Of a stretch of 64,000 nt of DNA, positions 50,403 to 59,117 are shown in pieces (positions within the stretch are counted from its first letter, which is position 1; every line of letters begins with the position of its first letter). A program made the translations under genes and the position numbers. The notes under the pieces are model-generated. The model did not search any database. It was given only the letters and a program-made list of their open reading frames with translations, and had not been told where the DNA came from. This stretch comes from Nitrospira sp. (GTDB lineage Bacteria > Nitrospirota > Nitrospiria > Nitrospirales > Nitrospiraceae). Where the stretch lies: assembly GCA_019636815.1 (NCBI GenBank), contig JAHBWT010000001.1, positions 62,001-126,000 on the forward strand, read 5' to 3'.

Positions 50403-52586
50403 TCAGTGCGGTTTGATCGTGATCAAGTTGCTCTCTTCTACTGTCGGCCGTTCGAGCATTGCCAGCCGTCCTTTCAAGCCGGTCTGCTCGATGCGAACCC
50501 TGGTGGCGCCTGCTGCGAGGGTTCCGGTCACAGTGTCCAGAGCCGGAGCCAGCAGCTCGGCGGGGTTCACACCTCGGTTTTTTGCGTACCGGCCATAGCT
50601 TGCATGGCCCTGTCCGAGCGGCATGGCCACGACATCGGGGCGGATGCCTGGGAAGAGTACGACCGAAGCAGTGAGCGATCCGAATGGCGACGTCACACGC
50701 ACGACATCCCCCTGAGCGATGCCCAGATCTCTCGCTGTCTTGGGATTGACTTCCACACAAGATCCCCACACGACCGTTGTCAATGTGTCGGGCAATTCTT
50801 GTAGCCATGGCCGATTGGCTCCCTCGCCATGACCGAGTGCCATCGAGGGGTAGGGATGAAGGACAAAGGGATATTCGTGTTCCTCTCCGAAGAAGACCGC
50901 CTGTTCGAATTCCCGCGACGGAGCGAAGTTTACGGGCAGCGCACGACGGCTTGGTCCTTGCCACCAGCCCCCCTGTTGCAGACTGGCGATCCAAGCGCTC
51001 TCAAACCAATCAGCCGTCTCATCATGAGGCTTGTCGGCAAGAAATGTTTTCCATCGTTCGCGCAGCAGGTCGTAGAATGTCGGGGCTTGCACGTACCCGA
51101 GGTCCAACCGGCGACTGAGATCAAGAATCGTGTCGCCGATTTGCTTCGTGTCATACAACGGTGTCACGACGGGCTGGGACAATCCAATGGTCTGTGTCGT
51201 GCTCTCGGCGACATGATCGCCCCACGACTCCAACATGTCTCGATCCGGTAGCAGGAGGTCGGCATACTCTGACGATTCGTCCAGAAATGAACCGAAGCTC
51301 ACGACGAAAGACGCCCGTTCGAACAATGCCTTGATCGGCACCGACGGCGGCATCGTAAAGAGTGGGTTGCAGCCATACAAAAGCAATGCTGGTCGAGCGT
51401 CGACCTCCTTCTGTTTCTCCACCAACTCGAACACCATCTGTTCGGTCAACCACGGGATCGAACGCTCAAGTCGCGTTTCGTCCTGTCGAAGGCCACGCGC
51501 CACGGATTCTCGCCCCATACTCGTGACCAGCGCGTTCAAGCCGTTGATGGCGATCAACGATATCGTGCCGTTCGTGTGTGAGCAGGCAGCGCCACCTCCG
51601 ATGGCGAGGGGAGCACGCGCGGAAGCGAAGTCGTGAGCCAGACGAGCGATGACGTCGCGCGCAACGCCCGTGGCGCTCTCGACTTCATCCAGCCGGACAG
51701 TGCCGTAGAATCCGCGGAACCGGTCTAGTACCTTCCCTGCCAATGCCGATAGAGGGGTATCGAGAATGAGCTGTCCGATCCCAAGGGCCAACATCCCTTC
51801 CGTGCCCGGGCGAATGGGAATCCATTGGTCGGCATTCACCGCAGTCACCGACATCCGAGGCTCAATGTGGATGTACCGGCCACGCACCGTCGTCCGGCCT
51901 TGCCGCATGTGTCCGAAGGCGATGCCCATAGCGACCGGCGACAGCCAGTGTTCGAGGAAAGGAGCGCCGAAGGACAGCAGATAATCCGCGTGAGCCAGAT
52001 CATAGAACGGTGAAGCGTCAGATCCCATGCTCTCATGCCATGCGGCATGCAGCGGCAACTCCGCGTCCGGCGCATAAAAGTAGAGTCTGCCACCGATTGA
52101 ATCCATAAAATCAGATAACAATCGGGCAAGGGTTCCGGACACCGGCCTTGTCACCATCATCGGCGGCTCACTGATATTTTGGAAGGCCTGCGTGCAACGA
52201 CGCAGACCTTCTTCCCATTCGAGTGGGATAAACGTCCCTTCCCCTCGAGGACCCTCTCGTTGAAACGGGTGCCGAAGCCGATCAGGGTTGTAGAGACTTT
52301 GTAACGAGGCTTGTCCTTTTACACAGAGTTTCCCGTGATTCACCGGATGGTCGGGATTGCCTTCGAGCTTCTTGGCTCGGCCTTCCCGAGTACGCACAAG
52401 CACGCCGCATCGGGCAACACATTCATTGCAGACGGAGGCATACCAATCGTCGACACCCGGTATAATCTCGTCGTCAGGCAAGAGGTATGGGATCAGATGA
52501 TCGACGTGCTGTCGGCATCCAGGCATGACCGATCCCACCGTGGCGAGAGCAGCCGTCTTTAAGAGCGTCCGACGTTTGACATTCAT
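50403..52586 (-). CDS. Molybdopterin-oxidoreductase-like subunit (ActB1-like)
   Basis: 727 aa. A twin-arginine signal (KRRTLLKTAALATVGSVMPG) implies export across the membrane. One N-terminal [4Fe-4S] motif (CNECVARCGVLV ... GKLCVKG) follows, then domains of the molybdopterin oxidoreductase fold (LLYGCNPLFTMPP; SSEYADLLLPDRDMLESWGD). In alternative complex III the corresponding domain usually carries no molybdopterin; whether this one does is not visible. It is 35 bp upstream of the ferredoxin gene. Confidence 0.85.
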   Translation of the reverse strand: MNVKRRTLLKTAALATVGSVMPGCRQHVDHLIPYLLPDDEIIPGVDDWYASVCNECVARCGVLVRTREGRAKKLEGNPDHPVNHGKLCVKGQASLQSLYNPDRLRHPFQREGPRGEGTFIPLEWEEGLRRCTQAFQNISEPPMMVTRPVSGTLARLLSDFMDSIGGRLYFYAPDAELPLHAAWHESMGSDASPFYDLAHADYLLSFGAPFLEHWLSPVAMGIAFGHMRQGRTTVRGRYIHIEPRMSVTAVNADQWIPIRPGTEGMLALGIGQLILDTPLSALAGKVLDRFRGFYGTVRLDEVESATGVARDVIARLAHDFASARAPLAIGGGAACSHTNGTISLIAINGLNALVTSMGRESVARGLRQDETRLERSIPWLTEQMVFELVEKQKEVDARPALLLYGCNPLFTMPPSVPIKALFERASFVVSFGSFLDESSEYADLLLPDRDMLESWGDHVAESTTQTIGLSQPVVTPLYDTKQIGDTILDLSRRLDLGYVQAPTFYDLLRERWKTFLADKPHDETADWFESAWIASLQQGGWWQGPSRRALPVNFAPSREFEQAVFFGEEHEYPFVLHPYPSMALGHGEGANRPWLQELPDTLTTVVWGSCVEVNPKTARDLGIAQGDVVRVTSPFGSLTASVVLFPGIRPDVVAMPLGQGHASYGRYAKNRGVNPAELLAPALDTVTGTLAAGATRVRIEQTGLKGRLAMLERPTVEESNLITIKPH

Positions 52587-52617
52587 GGAACTTTTACATT
52601 TATGAAAGATTTGATGG

Positions 52618-53142
52618 TTATTGGTGGCATGTCAAACAGTCCAGCGACGCACCGCGCTGTCGATGACAGGTAAGACACCAGCCCATTTCATAGCTGGCGG
52701 CACGCGGCGTATGTGACATCCGCTCCACATGTCCGTGGCAGTCGGTACAGTTCAAATCAGCTCTCACATGCATTTCATGGGAGAAATACACGAAGTCTGG
52801 CAGCCGCTGCAGCCGCACCCACGGTATTGGTTGTTGTTGATGCCAGTATCTCGATAGTGTTTGGGCCTCGGCGTTTTCTTCGATCAGATTGCCATGGCAG
52901 CTCATACAAAGTTGAACGGACGGGACACCTGCCGTCGCGGAAACGGCGGCAAAACGGTGGCAGTACAAACAATCCACTTGCAGTTGTCCGGCATGCCATG
53001 CATGGCTGAATGACACAGGCTGCATATCTTGGCTCTCCGAATCCGAACTGCCCGAGGAATAAAGAATGCCCACACCAGCCGTTATCACACCGGTAAACAG
53101 CAGCACGGATACGCCGCGCAGGATCGGGCTATGACTCATCAC
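52618..53142 (-). CDS. Pentaheme cytochrome c (ActA-like)
   Basis: 174 aa with one N-terminal membrane helix (GVSVLLFTGVITAGVGILY). Five CxxCH motifs are present: CLYCH, CMSCH, CTDCH, CLTCH and CLTCH. This is the ActA pattern of alternative complex III: a membrane-anchored periplasmic multiheme cytochrome accepting electrons from the complex. It is the first gene of the cluster. The start (GTG 53142 or ATG 53139) has no ribosome site, and the predicted sigma-54-type transcription start is only a few bases upstream, so the message may be leaderless or start further in. Confidence 0.87.
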   Translation of the reverse strand: MMSHSPILRGVSVLLFTGVITAGVGILYSSGSSDSESQDMQPVSFSHAWHAGQLQVDCLYCHRFAAVSATAGVPSVQLCMSCHGNLIEENAEAQTLSRYWHQQQPIPWVRLQRLPDFVYFSHEMHVRADLNCTDCHGHVERMSHTPRAASYEMGWCLTCHRQRGASLDCLTCHQ

Positions 53143-53155
53143 GGGGAGCGGAACT

Positions 53156-53170
53156 GCAAGGAGTAGACCT
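53156..53170 (-). promoter_or_regulatory. Sigma-54-like promoter of the complex-III cluster
   Basis: The minus strand has AGGTCTACTCCTTGCA: GG and GC separated by 10 nt with a perfect TTGCA at -12. The -24 box matches mainly at GG. The operator begins 43 bp upstream of the -24, closer than at the other three loci. Confidence 0.5.
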
Positions 53171-53211
53171 TTTCAAATAATGCTTAAATGGAAAGATAAG
53201 CGATAAATACC

Positions 53212-53243
53212 GGACAAGCTGTCCCTTCTCGGACAAGCTGTCC
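53212..53243. promoter_or_regulatory. Tandem 19-bp-period operator, copy C (best copy)
   Basis: Two perfect GGACA-AGC-TGTCC sites separated by CTTCTC. This is the most regular of the four copies and defines the consensus. It lies between sodC (whose 3' end faces it) and the cytochrome c gene that opens the complex-III cluster. Confidence 0.65.
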
Positions 53244-53288
53244 AAGGAGAATAGGTGCGCCCGCCAATTCAGAAAAACCCGACGGCTC

Positions 53289-53816
53289 TCAACCGACCCG
53301 TTCGATAACGGCGCAGGCGATTCGATCGCCCGCATCGCCCGCCGGTTGGCTTTTGTAGTCGTCCGCCTTCGCGTGAACAATCAAAGCCGAGCCATCGCTA
53401 TCGAGTAACGCACCGTCGCCGTTGGAGAGAGATACGTTGGGACTGAATAGGTGAATATGAAGCGTACCGTCTGCGTGAACGAACTGGTTCGGCATGTCGC
53501 CTGTATGCGGGCCTCCCTCGACCTTATAGCCATGCTCACGTTTTTCGGATGAGTAATGAGGTCCCGCGGATTTGAATCCGTCCGCGGCGTCGCATCGTCC
53601 CGTTTGATGAATGTGGAAGGCATGCTCACCCGGCGGCAGGCCCGTCAACTCGGCCTCGATCAGCAGGCCGGTCGGCGTCGCGATCAATGTGGCGGTGCCG
53701 ATCTGTTTTCCCTTGCCGTCCTTGAAGACAGCTTTGACGTGGTCAGCGGCCGCCGCACTCCCTGTCGAGAGGAATATCAATACTATGCTGAGAACCCATG
53801 CGTATCTATCGGCCAT
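53289..53816 (-). CDS. sodC: Periplasmic Cu/Zn superoxide dismutase
   Basis: 175 aa from ATG 53816 with CTAAGGAGGCG upstream. A signal peptide (AWVLSIVLIFLSTGSAAAA) is followed by the SodC fold: GEHAFHIHQTGRCD (metal His ligands and disulfide Cys), FKSAGPHYSS, GGPHTGDMPN, and the C-terminal VHAKADDYKSQPAGDAGDRI. It converts superoxide to oxygen and hydrogen peroxide in the periplasm. It is located just upstream of the respiratory cluster, consistent with protection from leaked superoxide. Confidence 0.95.
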   Translation of the reverse strand: MADRYAWVLSIVLIFLSTGSAAAADHVKAVFKDGKGKQIGTATLIATPTGLLIEAELTGLPPGEHAFHIHQTGRCDAADGFKSAGPHYSSEKREHGYKVEGGPHTGDMPNQFVHADGTLHIHLFSPNVSLSNGDGALLDSDGSALIVHAKADDYKSQPAGDAGDRIACAVIERVG

Positions 53817-53860
53817 CTTCGCCTCCTTAGTCTTGGAGCAGTTTGGTGCAGCCTGGGCCT

Positions 53861-54118
53861 CACAACCCCCTGCTCCGATTAAAGCGACTTTCATCATATC
53901 GTTCCCTAATCAATCTTATGAGCTGGAATCCTATACCGGCGGCATTCTGCGCCGCATTTGCCAGCGGCACGGCCTGAACTTCGCTGCCGACCTTACCGGC
54001 TACCTCCTTAGCTCGCTCGGTGTTTTTTGGATGTGATCGTCACCTGGTGGCCCGACGCGCTCAAATGATGAGCAAAGGCGGAGCCCATGTTGCCCGCTCC
54101 AATAATCACAATATTCAT
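53861..54118 (-). pseudogene. Frameshifted, truncated NADP-oxidoreductase-like (F420-dependent reductase family) relic
   Basis: ATG 54118 with GGGAGGGAGG upstream opens NIVIIGAGNMGSAFAHHL, a Rossmann start. After TITSK the frame meets an A6 run and stops at 54008. Skipping one A restores NTERAKEVAGKVGSEVQAV, as expected for the family. Similarity then fades and the frame ends at 53861, far short of about 200 residues. The gene therefore carries an indel and a large 3' deletion. Confidence 0.65.
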
Positions 54119-54133
54119 GGCGCCTCCCTCCCA

Positions 54134-55300
54134 CTACGGAGTCATGACGATTTTGATGCAACCGTCTTCCTTTTGATTGAACAGGGCAAACCCCTCCGGC
54201 GCCTCCTTCAGTTTCATGCGGTGCGTCACGACGAAAGCGGGGTCGATTTGACCGTCCACAATACGTTTCAGCAACGGTTGAAAATATCGCTGAGTATGCG
54301 TCTGTCCCGTTTTAATCGTCAGCGCTTTGTTCATCACCGCGCCCATGGGCATTTTATCGATCAAGCCGCCATATACCCCCGGCACGGAGACAGTCCCTCC
54401 TGTTCGGCAGGCCATGATGGCTTGGCGCAGGGCGATGGGTCGATCCGATTCGGACATCACCGCTTGTTTCACGCGGTCGTAATAATAAAGAGGGCCCGGC
54501 ATGTGCGCTTCAAGCCCTACGGCGTCCATGCAAGAGTCCGGCCCTCGCCCGCCGGTGAGCTGCATGAGCGTGTCGTAGACATCCGTCTTTTCATAGTCGA
54601 TCGTATCCGCTCCCCCGTCACGAGCCATCCGGAGCCGCTCCGGAAACCGGTCGATGGCGACCACACGCTCCGCCCCGAGCATAAAAGCACTACGGATCGC
54701 GAATTGGCCGACAGGTCCGCAGCCCCAGACGGCGACCGTATCGCCAGGCTGAATATTGCATTGTTCGGCGGCCATATAGCCGGTCGGGAAAATGTCTGAG
54801 AGAAACAGGACTTGCTCATCAGACAAGCCGTTTTCGACTTTCACCGTCCCGACGTCGGCGAACGGGACGCGCACATATTCGGCCTGCCCTCCGGCAAAGC
54901 CGCCCGTCAAATGTGAGTAGCCATAAATGCCGGCCGGCGAATGACCGAACAATTTCTCCGCCATCCATGCATTGGGATTCGAGTTTTCGCACAGGGAGTA
55001 CAGTTCCTTTTTGCAGAAGAAACATTGCCCGCAGGAAATCGGAAAGGCGACGACGACACGGTCGCCCACGCGTCGGTCCTTGACCTCCGAACCGGTCTCC
55101 ACGATCTCACCCATAAACTCGTGGCCCATGATGTCGCCCTGCTCCATCGTCGGAACGAAGCCGTTATAGAGATGTAAGTCCGACCCGCAAATGGCCGTCG
55201 ACGTGACCTTAACGATGGCATCCTGCTTGTTGAGGAGTTTCGGCTCTGGCACGTCCATCACCCGCATGTCTTGTTTGCCGTACCAACAGTTGGCTCTCAT
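54134..55300 (-). CDS. Zinc-dependent alcohol dehydrogenase
   Basis: 388 aa. Catalytic zinc ligands are in [11 protein letters not shown] and [12 protein letters not shown]; the structural zinc loop is [15 protein letters not shown]. The cofactor motif is [16 protein letters not shown]. The length and the insert between the domains resemble glutathione-independent formaldehyde dehydrogenase-like members. It oxidises or reduces alcohols and aldehydes with NAD(P). The ATG at 55300 follows AGGAGGAG. Confidence 0.9.
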   Translation of the reverse strand: MRANCWYGKQDMRVMDVPEPKLLNKQDAIVKVTSTAICGSDLHLYNGFVPTMEQGDIMGHEFMGEIVETGSEVKDRRVGDRVVVAFPISCGQCFFCKKELYSLCENSNPNAWMAEKLFGHSPAGIYGYSHLTGGFAGGQAEYVRVPFADVGTVKVENGLSDEQVLFLSDIFPTGYMAAEQCNIQPGDTVAVWGCGPVGQFAIRSAFMLGAERVVAIDRFPERLRMARDGGADTIDYEKTDVYDTLMQLTGGRGPDSCMDAVGLEAHMPGPLYYYDRVKQAVMSESDRPIALRQAIMACRTGGTVSVPGVYGGLIDKMPMGAVMNKALTIKTGQTHTQRYFQPLLKRIVDGQIDPAFVVTHRMKLKEAPEGFALFNQKEDGCIKIVMTP

Positions 55301-55367
55301 AACTCCTCCTATCGGATTTCCTCAGGGCATCTCCTAGCTACAGGTACCTTCGAACAGCACCGTCCGG

Positions 55368-56375
55368 CTACTGGCGCACGGCATGATCGTATTTCCACGA
55401 CGTGCTTTCTTCACGTCCCGCCGGTTGCCCTTGGGTCGTGATCACTTCCCCTGTTTCCATGATTTGTTTGAATCTGCGCAGATCCATCTTTACGGTTTGG
55501 TTCGGATCTTCGCCGAACCAGGGTGCGACCGCAGCACCGACTGTTCCCAGTGGAGGCCGATATTGCATCTCCACGGCGACAATCGTTCCCCGACCTCCAG
55601 GCGCCTGTTCAAATCGGACGGAACCGGCATGATCCAGTTCGGATCCATCAACCGAATGCCAGGCGATCAGTTCATTTGGGCGATCTTCAGTGAGCTCGGC
55701 ATCCCACTCTATCGTTGACCCAACCGGCCCTTTCGCAACCCAGTGAGACCGGCGGTCATCCGACATCTCAATACGCATGACATGCTTCATGAATTGCGGC
55801 AAGTTGCTCAGCTCTCGCCAATGGCGGTACAACGGTTCTTGCGCGCGATCAATGATGAGCGCGGCGCTGATCCGGATCATACCCCCTCTGGTTTCAATCC
55901 CTCGGCTCAATTGCTGAGCCGTGATGACATCCATCACCATGGCACCGGCGACAGAGGCCGTCGCGGCCGCGAGTCTGGTACGATTGGATCGACCCGATGT
56001 GAAGGCCGCCCCTAAGAGAACCAGATCAAGAACGTCTCCCGCGACGCGAGACCAGACGGCACCGGCGGAAGATCGGTCATTAAGGATCCCTGCGCTGCTG
56101 GCAAGCTCACGGAGACCCATCATGCGGATCAGTGTCCGGTGCTCCTGGCTCACCCCGACCATGGCCGCCACTCGTCGTGGGGCGAGAACTTCTGCAAGAC
56201 CCAGTCCGATGCCGAACCAGCCCAGGCTGTTTGCGAGTCGCTGTTCCTGAGTCAGACGACCACGGGCATTGGTCTCCGGAACATGTTGCGCCGACTGGGT
56301 GCTCATGCCCCTCTTTTCTTGTTGTTGTGTTCGCCGCTGATCCCTGCGTGGTTGCTCGCTCTGTTCACTGGTCAT
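55368..56375 (-). CDS. Membrane protein with C-terminal SRPBCC (cyclase/dehydrase-like) domain
   Basis: 335 aa. A charged N-terminus of about 45 residues is followed by a membrane segment (LGWFGIGLGLAEVLAPRRVA; VLDLVLLGAAFTSGR; ATASVAGAMVMDVIT). The SRPBCC domain starts at about 165: LYRHWRELSNLPQFMKHVMR, IEWDAELTEDRPNELIAWHS, then APWFGEDPNQTVKMDLRRFK. A close relative is encoded at 58222-59049 with a different membrane part. Polyketide-cyclase-like domains bind hydrophobic ligands; the ligand is unknown. The start has AGAAGGGAG upstream. Confidence 0.8.
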   Translation of the reverse strand: MTSEQSEQPRRDQRRTQQQEKRGMSTQSAQHVPETNARGRLTQEQRLANSLGWFGIGLGLAEVLAPRRVAAMVGVSQEHRTLIRMMGLRELASSAGILNDRSSAGAVWSRVAGDVLDLVLLGAAFTSGRSNRTRLAAATASVAGAMVMDVITAQQLSRGIETRGGMIRISAALIIDRAQEPLYRHWRELSNLPQFMKHVMRIEMSDDRRSHWVAKGPVGSTIEWDAELTEDRPNELIAWHSVDGSELDHAGSVRFEQAPGGRGTIVAVEMQYRPPLGTVGAAVAPWFGEDPNQTVKMDLRRFKQIMETGEVITTQGQPAGREESTSWKYDHAVRQ

Positions 56376-56634
56376 GTAGGGCTCCCTTCTCGTGCTTGTC
56401 GATGAAGGATGGAATCGGATTCTTGGAATTCTTTCAGCACGGCGGCTATCGCTTGCTCGTTCTTTGATTCGACGGCCGTCGGCACTCGTTCGGATCGCCG
56501 TACGTTTTCCGTGGAAGACTCAACATGATCGATCAGCCATACACATCAGCCCACGGATGGGGTCGTACTCACACTCATCATCACATATGACGCTAGAGCA
56601 GTGGCTTGGTCCGATCTCTCTTTTGCATCGGGTC

Positions 56635-57144
56635 TCACGGCTCGTGTTGTTTCTTCTTCAGAATGATGGCCCGTCCCTGTGGGGTCATCGTGCCTGTGAT
56701 GGTATCTCCAAGACGCAACACGGTATCGCCCCTCGTATACTCATCAATAATGAGCAGCCTGTCTTCGCCGGACTTCTGTCTCACCGTGTGAGTGTTGTCC
56801 TCAGATTTGATGATTTCTCCGCGTATGCTTTTCATGCCGGTAGCTTGTCCGGGATTCACAGTTGGATCGGCAATTCCTGTATTTTGACGGCCGTTGGGCG
56901 ATTCATCCGGCGTAGCAGATCGGCTTCCTCCTTGTAGTTCTCCCTCGATTCGGTAGTTTTCGCCCTGCCCCTGCTGTTTCAGCCGGTTTTTTCGGATTTC
57001 CTCACGCCGTTCTTGTTCCGCAGCATCAGATTGCTGAACCCGAGGGTCTCCTTGAGGAAGAATGGCGTCCCTAGCCGAGACTGGAGAGGCCCAGAGAGAG
57101 AAGTATAAAAGCACGAATAGCATATATCGAAGGACTCGGCTCAT
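56635..57144 (-). CDS. Exported OB-like protein with charged N-terminal arm
   Basis: 169 aa from ATG 57144 with CAGGAGAG upstream. A signal peptide (VLRYMLFVLLYFSLWASPVSA) is followed by a charged coiled arm (EQERREEIRKNRLKQQGQG), then the family core: IRGEIIKSEDNTHTVRQKSG, LRLGDTITGTMTPQGRAIIL. It is the sixth member of the exported family in this window. Probably periplasmic; function unknown. Confidence 0.6.
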   Translation of the reverse strand: MSRVLRYMLFVLLYFSLWASPVSARDAILPQGDPRVQQSDAAEQERREEIRKNRLKQQGQGENYRIEGELQGGSRSATPDESPNGRQNTGIADPTVNPGQATGMKSIRGEIIKSEDNTHTVRQKSGEDRLLIIDEYTRGDTVLRLGDTITGTMTPQGRAIILKKKQHEP

Positions 57145-57503
57145 GATGCTCTCCTGTTTGCCTGATACTCCGATACTGTGTGGCATTCCGAATACTATCT
57201 GCCGACGTCACTTCATGATTCAGCAAAAACTCTGAAGCAACTTGCGAGCCGATGGCTATTCTTCAACATTCTGAGGATTTCTACGTCAAAATGAACAGGC
57301 TTTTCTCAAATCATGATGTCCAATCAGTCTTGCGAGGGACAGAATGCGCGGGAGCGGCGTCAGCTCTGGTGACGTGATAAAGTTCTCAGTAGTGGGCTGG
57401 CCTAAGCGCTTGGCCCCAGCGATAACGATATGGTCGCAGCTCCGCAGCACCGCCGTCGGGTTGATGGCGGCGCTGCTTGCGAACGCATTGAGCCACACTT
57501 CAC
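57145..57503. other. Region with one unrecognised small frame, 359 bp
   Basis: A GTG-initiated minus frame at 57286-57498 begins 5 bp after the stop of the SRPBCC gene and encodes 70 residues. The stretch AFASSAAINPTAVLR faintly recalls the DNA-binding end of Rrf2-type regulators, but other family landmarks are missing. It may be a relic. Nothing else was recognised. Confidence 0.3.
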
Positions 57504-57953
57504 TCAGGCGACCTTTCCTCGCCAGGCGCCCGTTTCTTGACCACGTGACTCAATAAATTTCTTGAATCGCTGGAGATCTCCTTCAACTCGTGAGGAGACT
57601 ATACCAATCGTATCCCCGGTTTTCTCGACGGCACCTTCCGGCTCATATTCCAAACGAAGGTTGAGCCGCGACGTGTTCTCAGCAACCTTGGAAAAGGTAA
57701 TTATTCCCCCATTCTTGGCACCGTCCTGACTCATCCAAGCGATTCGCTGATCCGGAATCTGCTCAGTGATGACAGCATCCCATTCTTTCTGTTTGCCCCC
57801 GATACTGGCTTTCCAGTGCAAATGTTTGTCATCGATCTGCAGCACTTGTTCCACGCCTTCCATGAACCGCGGAAATTCTTCGAATTGAGTCCATTGGTTG
57901 TAAGCTGTATTAACCGGAACGTTGATCTCAATAGATTTCTCTATGACGGACAT
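57504..57953 (-). CDS. Stand-alone SRPBCC (cyclase/dehydrase-like) protein
   Basis: 149 aa, no signal peptide. IEINVPVNTAYNQWTQFEEF and PRFMEGVEQVLQIDDKHLHW at the N-terminus and VEGDLQRFKKFIESRG at the end show a full START-like cyclase/dehydrase domain. It is the third such domain in 4 kb; the other two are fused to membrane parts. It has an excellent ribosome site (CAAGGAGGCAAC). Ligand unknown. Confidence 0.85.
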   Translation of the reverse strand: MSVIEKSIEINVPVNTAYNQWTQFEEFPRFMEGVEQVLQIDDKHLHWKASIGGKQKEWDAVITEQIPDQRIAWMSQDGAKNGGIITFSKVAENTSRLNLRLEYEPEGAVEKTGDTIGIVSSRVEGDLQRFKKFIESRGQETGAWRGKVA

Positions 57954-58221
57954 AGTTGCCTCCTTGTTTGGATAAGTAAAATGGATACATCGGATACCGT
58001 TGATGTGCGCTCGCTCGGTTTCTCTGTCAGTAGTCGCCCGTCGTTATAGATACGGCGCTGAATCTCGATCCCGCATACGCAAATCGACTGACCGCTAGAT
58101 GCTTTTGTGTTTCTATCGTCGATGATGGTTGCGGACAACTAGTAAATTCCCGAGAAATACCAATTGTAGAAGACCGTGTGTCACGGGGTGGACGCGGTAC
58201 GCGGTCAGCACCCTTATCATC

Positions 58222-59049
58222 TCATCGCCCAGGCCCTGGCGACGCCTCTTGGTCTCCGGTGTGAGAAAAGACGCCCGTCTCCATGTGTTCTTTGAATCGC
58301 TGTAGATCGTCGGCCAAATGGATCTTCGGATCTTCTCCGAACCACTTCGCGATGGCAGTGCCGAGCTTACCGCCGGGAGGTTCATATTGCAGCGTCACGG
58401 TCAGCCATGTTTGCCTTCCATCAGCTATCGGCTTGAACTCCACTGAACCAGTGCTATCCACATCCGCGCCTTGCAATGACCTCCACCCAATGCGTTGATT
58501 CTCCACATCGTTGATGATTTCAGCGTCCCATTCAAGTTTTGGGCTGCCCGGCAAGGCCTTCACCGTCCAGTGAGATAACCGGTCATTGATGACCTGCACC
58601 GAATCGAGATGGTTCATGATGCGCGGCAGATTGTCCAATGACCGCCAGAAGCGATACACTTCATTCGTAGGACGATTGATCTCGATCGCTTCTTGAATTC
58701 TCGTGGCCCGGCTCGTATGCACTTTGCGCCTGCCCAGCCTATTGGTGTCATTGGCAAGTCCGGGCCGATTGTTACCACTCATATCGATTCCCATGGCCCC
58801 GAAGGCGAGACAGTAGCCGCTTATCGCTCGATGAAGGAGCCCGATTCCCGCCATGGTTAACGCGGCACCAGACCAGTTACGGCGAGACAATGCGGAAGCA
58901 AGGACGATCATCCCTGCTAGACCCGATAGCACGCGCTGACCATCGCCAATGTTTGTGTGATACTTATCGAACGCCGCTCGTTCTTCGTTCCATTCTAAAT
59001 CCTGTGTATTGGTCCGGTACTGTTTTCCCCCTGACAAATTTGCATTCAT
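58222..59049 (-). CDS. DUF2892 membrane segment fused to SRPBCC domain
   Basis: 275 aa from ATG 59049 with AGGAGGAAGAG upstream. The N-terminal third has DUF2892-like helices (VLSGLAGMIVLASALSRRNW; AALTMAGIGLLHRAISGYC). Then a cyclase/dehydrase domain: IQEAIEINRPTNEVYRFWRS, LEWDAEIINDVENQRIGWRS, AIAKWFGEDPKIHLADDLQR. The arrangement resembles predicted lipid- or isoprenoid-binding envelope proteins. It is preceded by a sigma-54-like box at 59103-59117. Confidence 0.82.
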   Translation of the reverse strand: MNANLSGGKQYRTNTQDLEWNEERAAFDKYHTNIGDGQRVLSGLAGMIVLASALSRRNWSGAALTMAGIGLLHRAISGYCLAFGAMGIDMSGNNRPGLANDTNRLGRRKVHTSRATRIQEAIEINRPTNEVYRFWRSLDNLPRIMNHLDSVQVINDRLSHWTVKALPGSPKLEWDAEIINDVENQRIGWRSLQGADVDSTGSVEFKPIADGRQTWLTVTLQYEPPGGKLGTAIAKWFGEDPKIHLADDLQRFKEHMETGVFSHTGDQEASPGPGR

Positions 59050-59102
59050 TCTCTTCCTCCTCATATTCCATCATGGGTTGAACATGGAAAGTCCTTAGGA
59101 GT

Positions 59103-59117
59103 GCAAGAGGCAGGCCG
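59103..59117 (-). promoter_or_regulatory. Sigma-54-like promoter
   Basis: Minus strand CGGCCTGCCTCTTGCA: GG-N10-GC with TTGCA at -12 and GGC at -24. It would start transcripts near 59092, about 43 nt before the DUF2892-SRPBCC start codon. Only imperfect GGAC/GTCT words lie upstream, not a full tandem operator. Confidence 0.45.

Noticed and set aside
57344-57556. 70-codon plus frame
   Set aside because: It runs antisense into the SRPBCC gene and has no ribosome site or similarity.
58113-58217. 35-codon hydrophobic frame right after the DUF2892-SRPBCC stop
   Set aside because: Possible small peptide, but no ribosome site and the frame is mainly a continuation of an antisense-like shadow frame.
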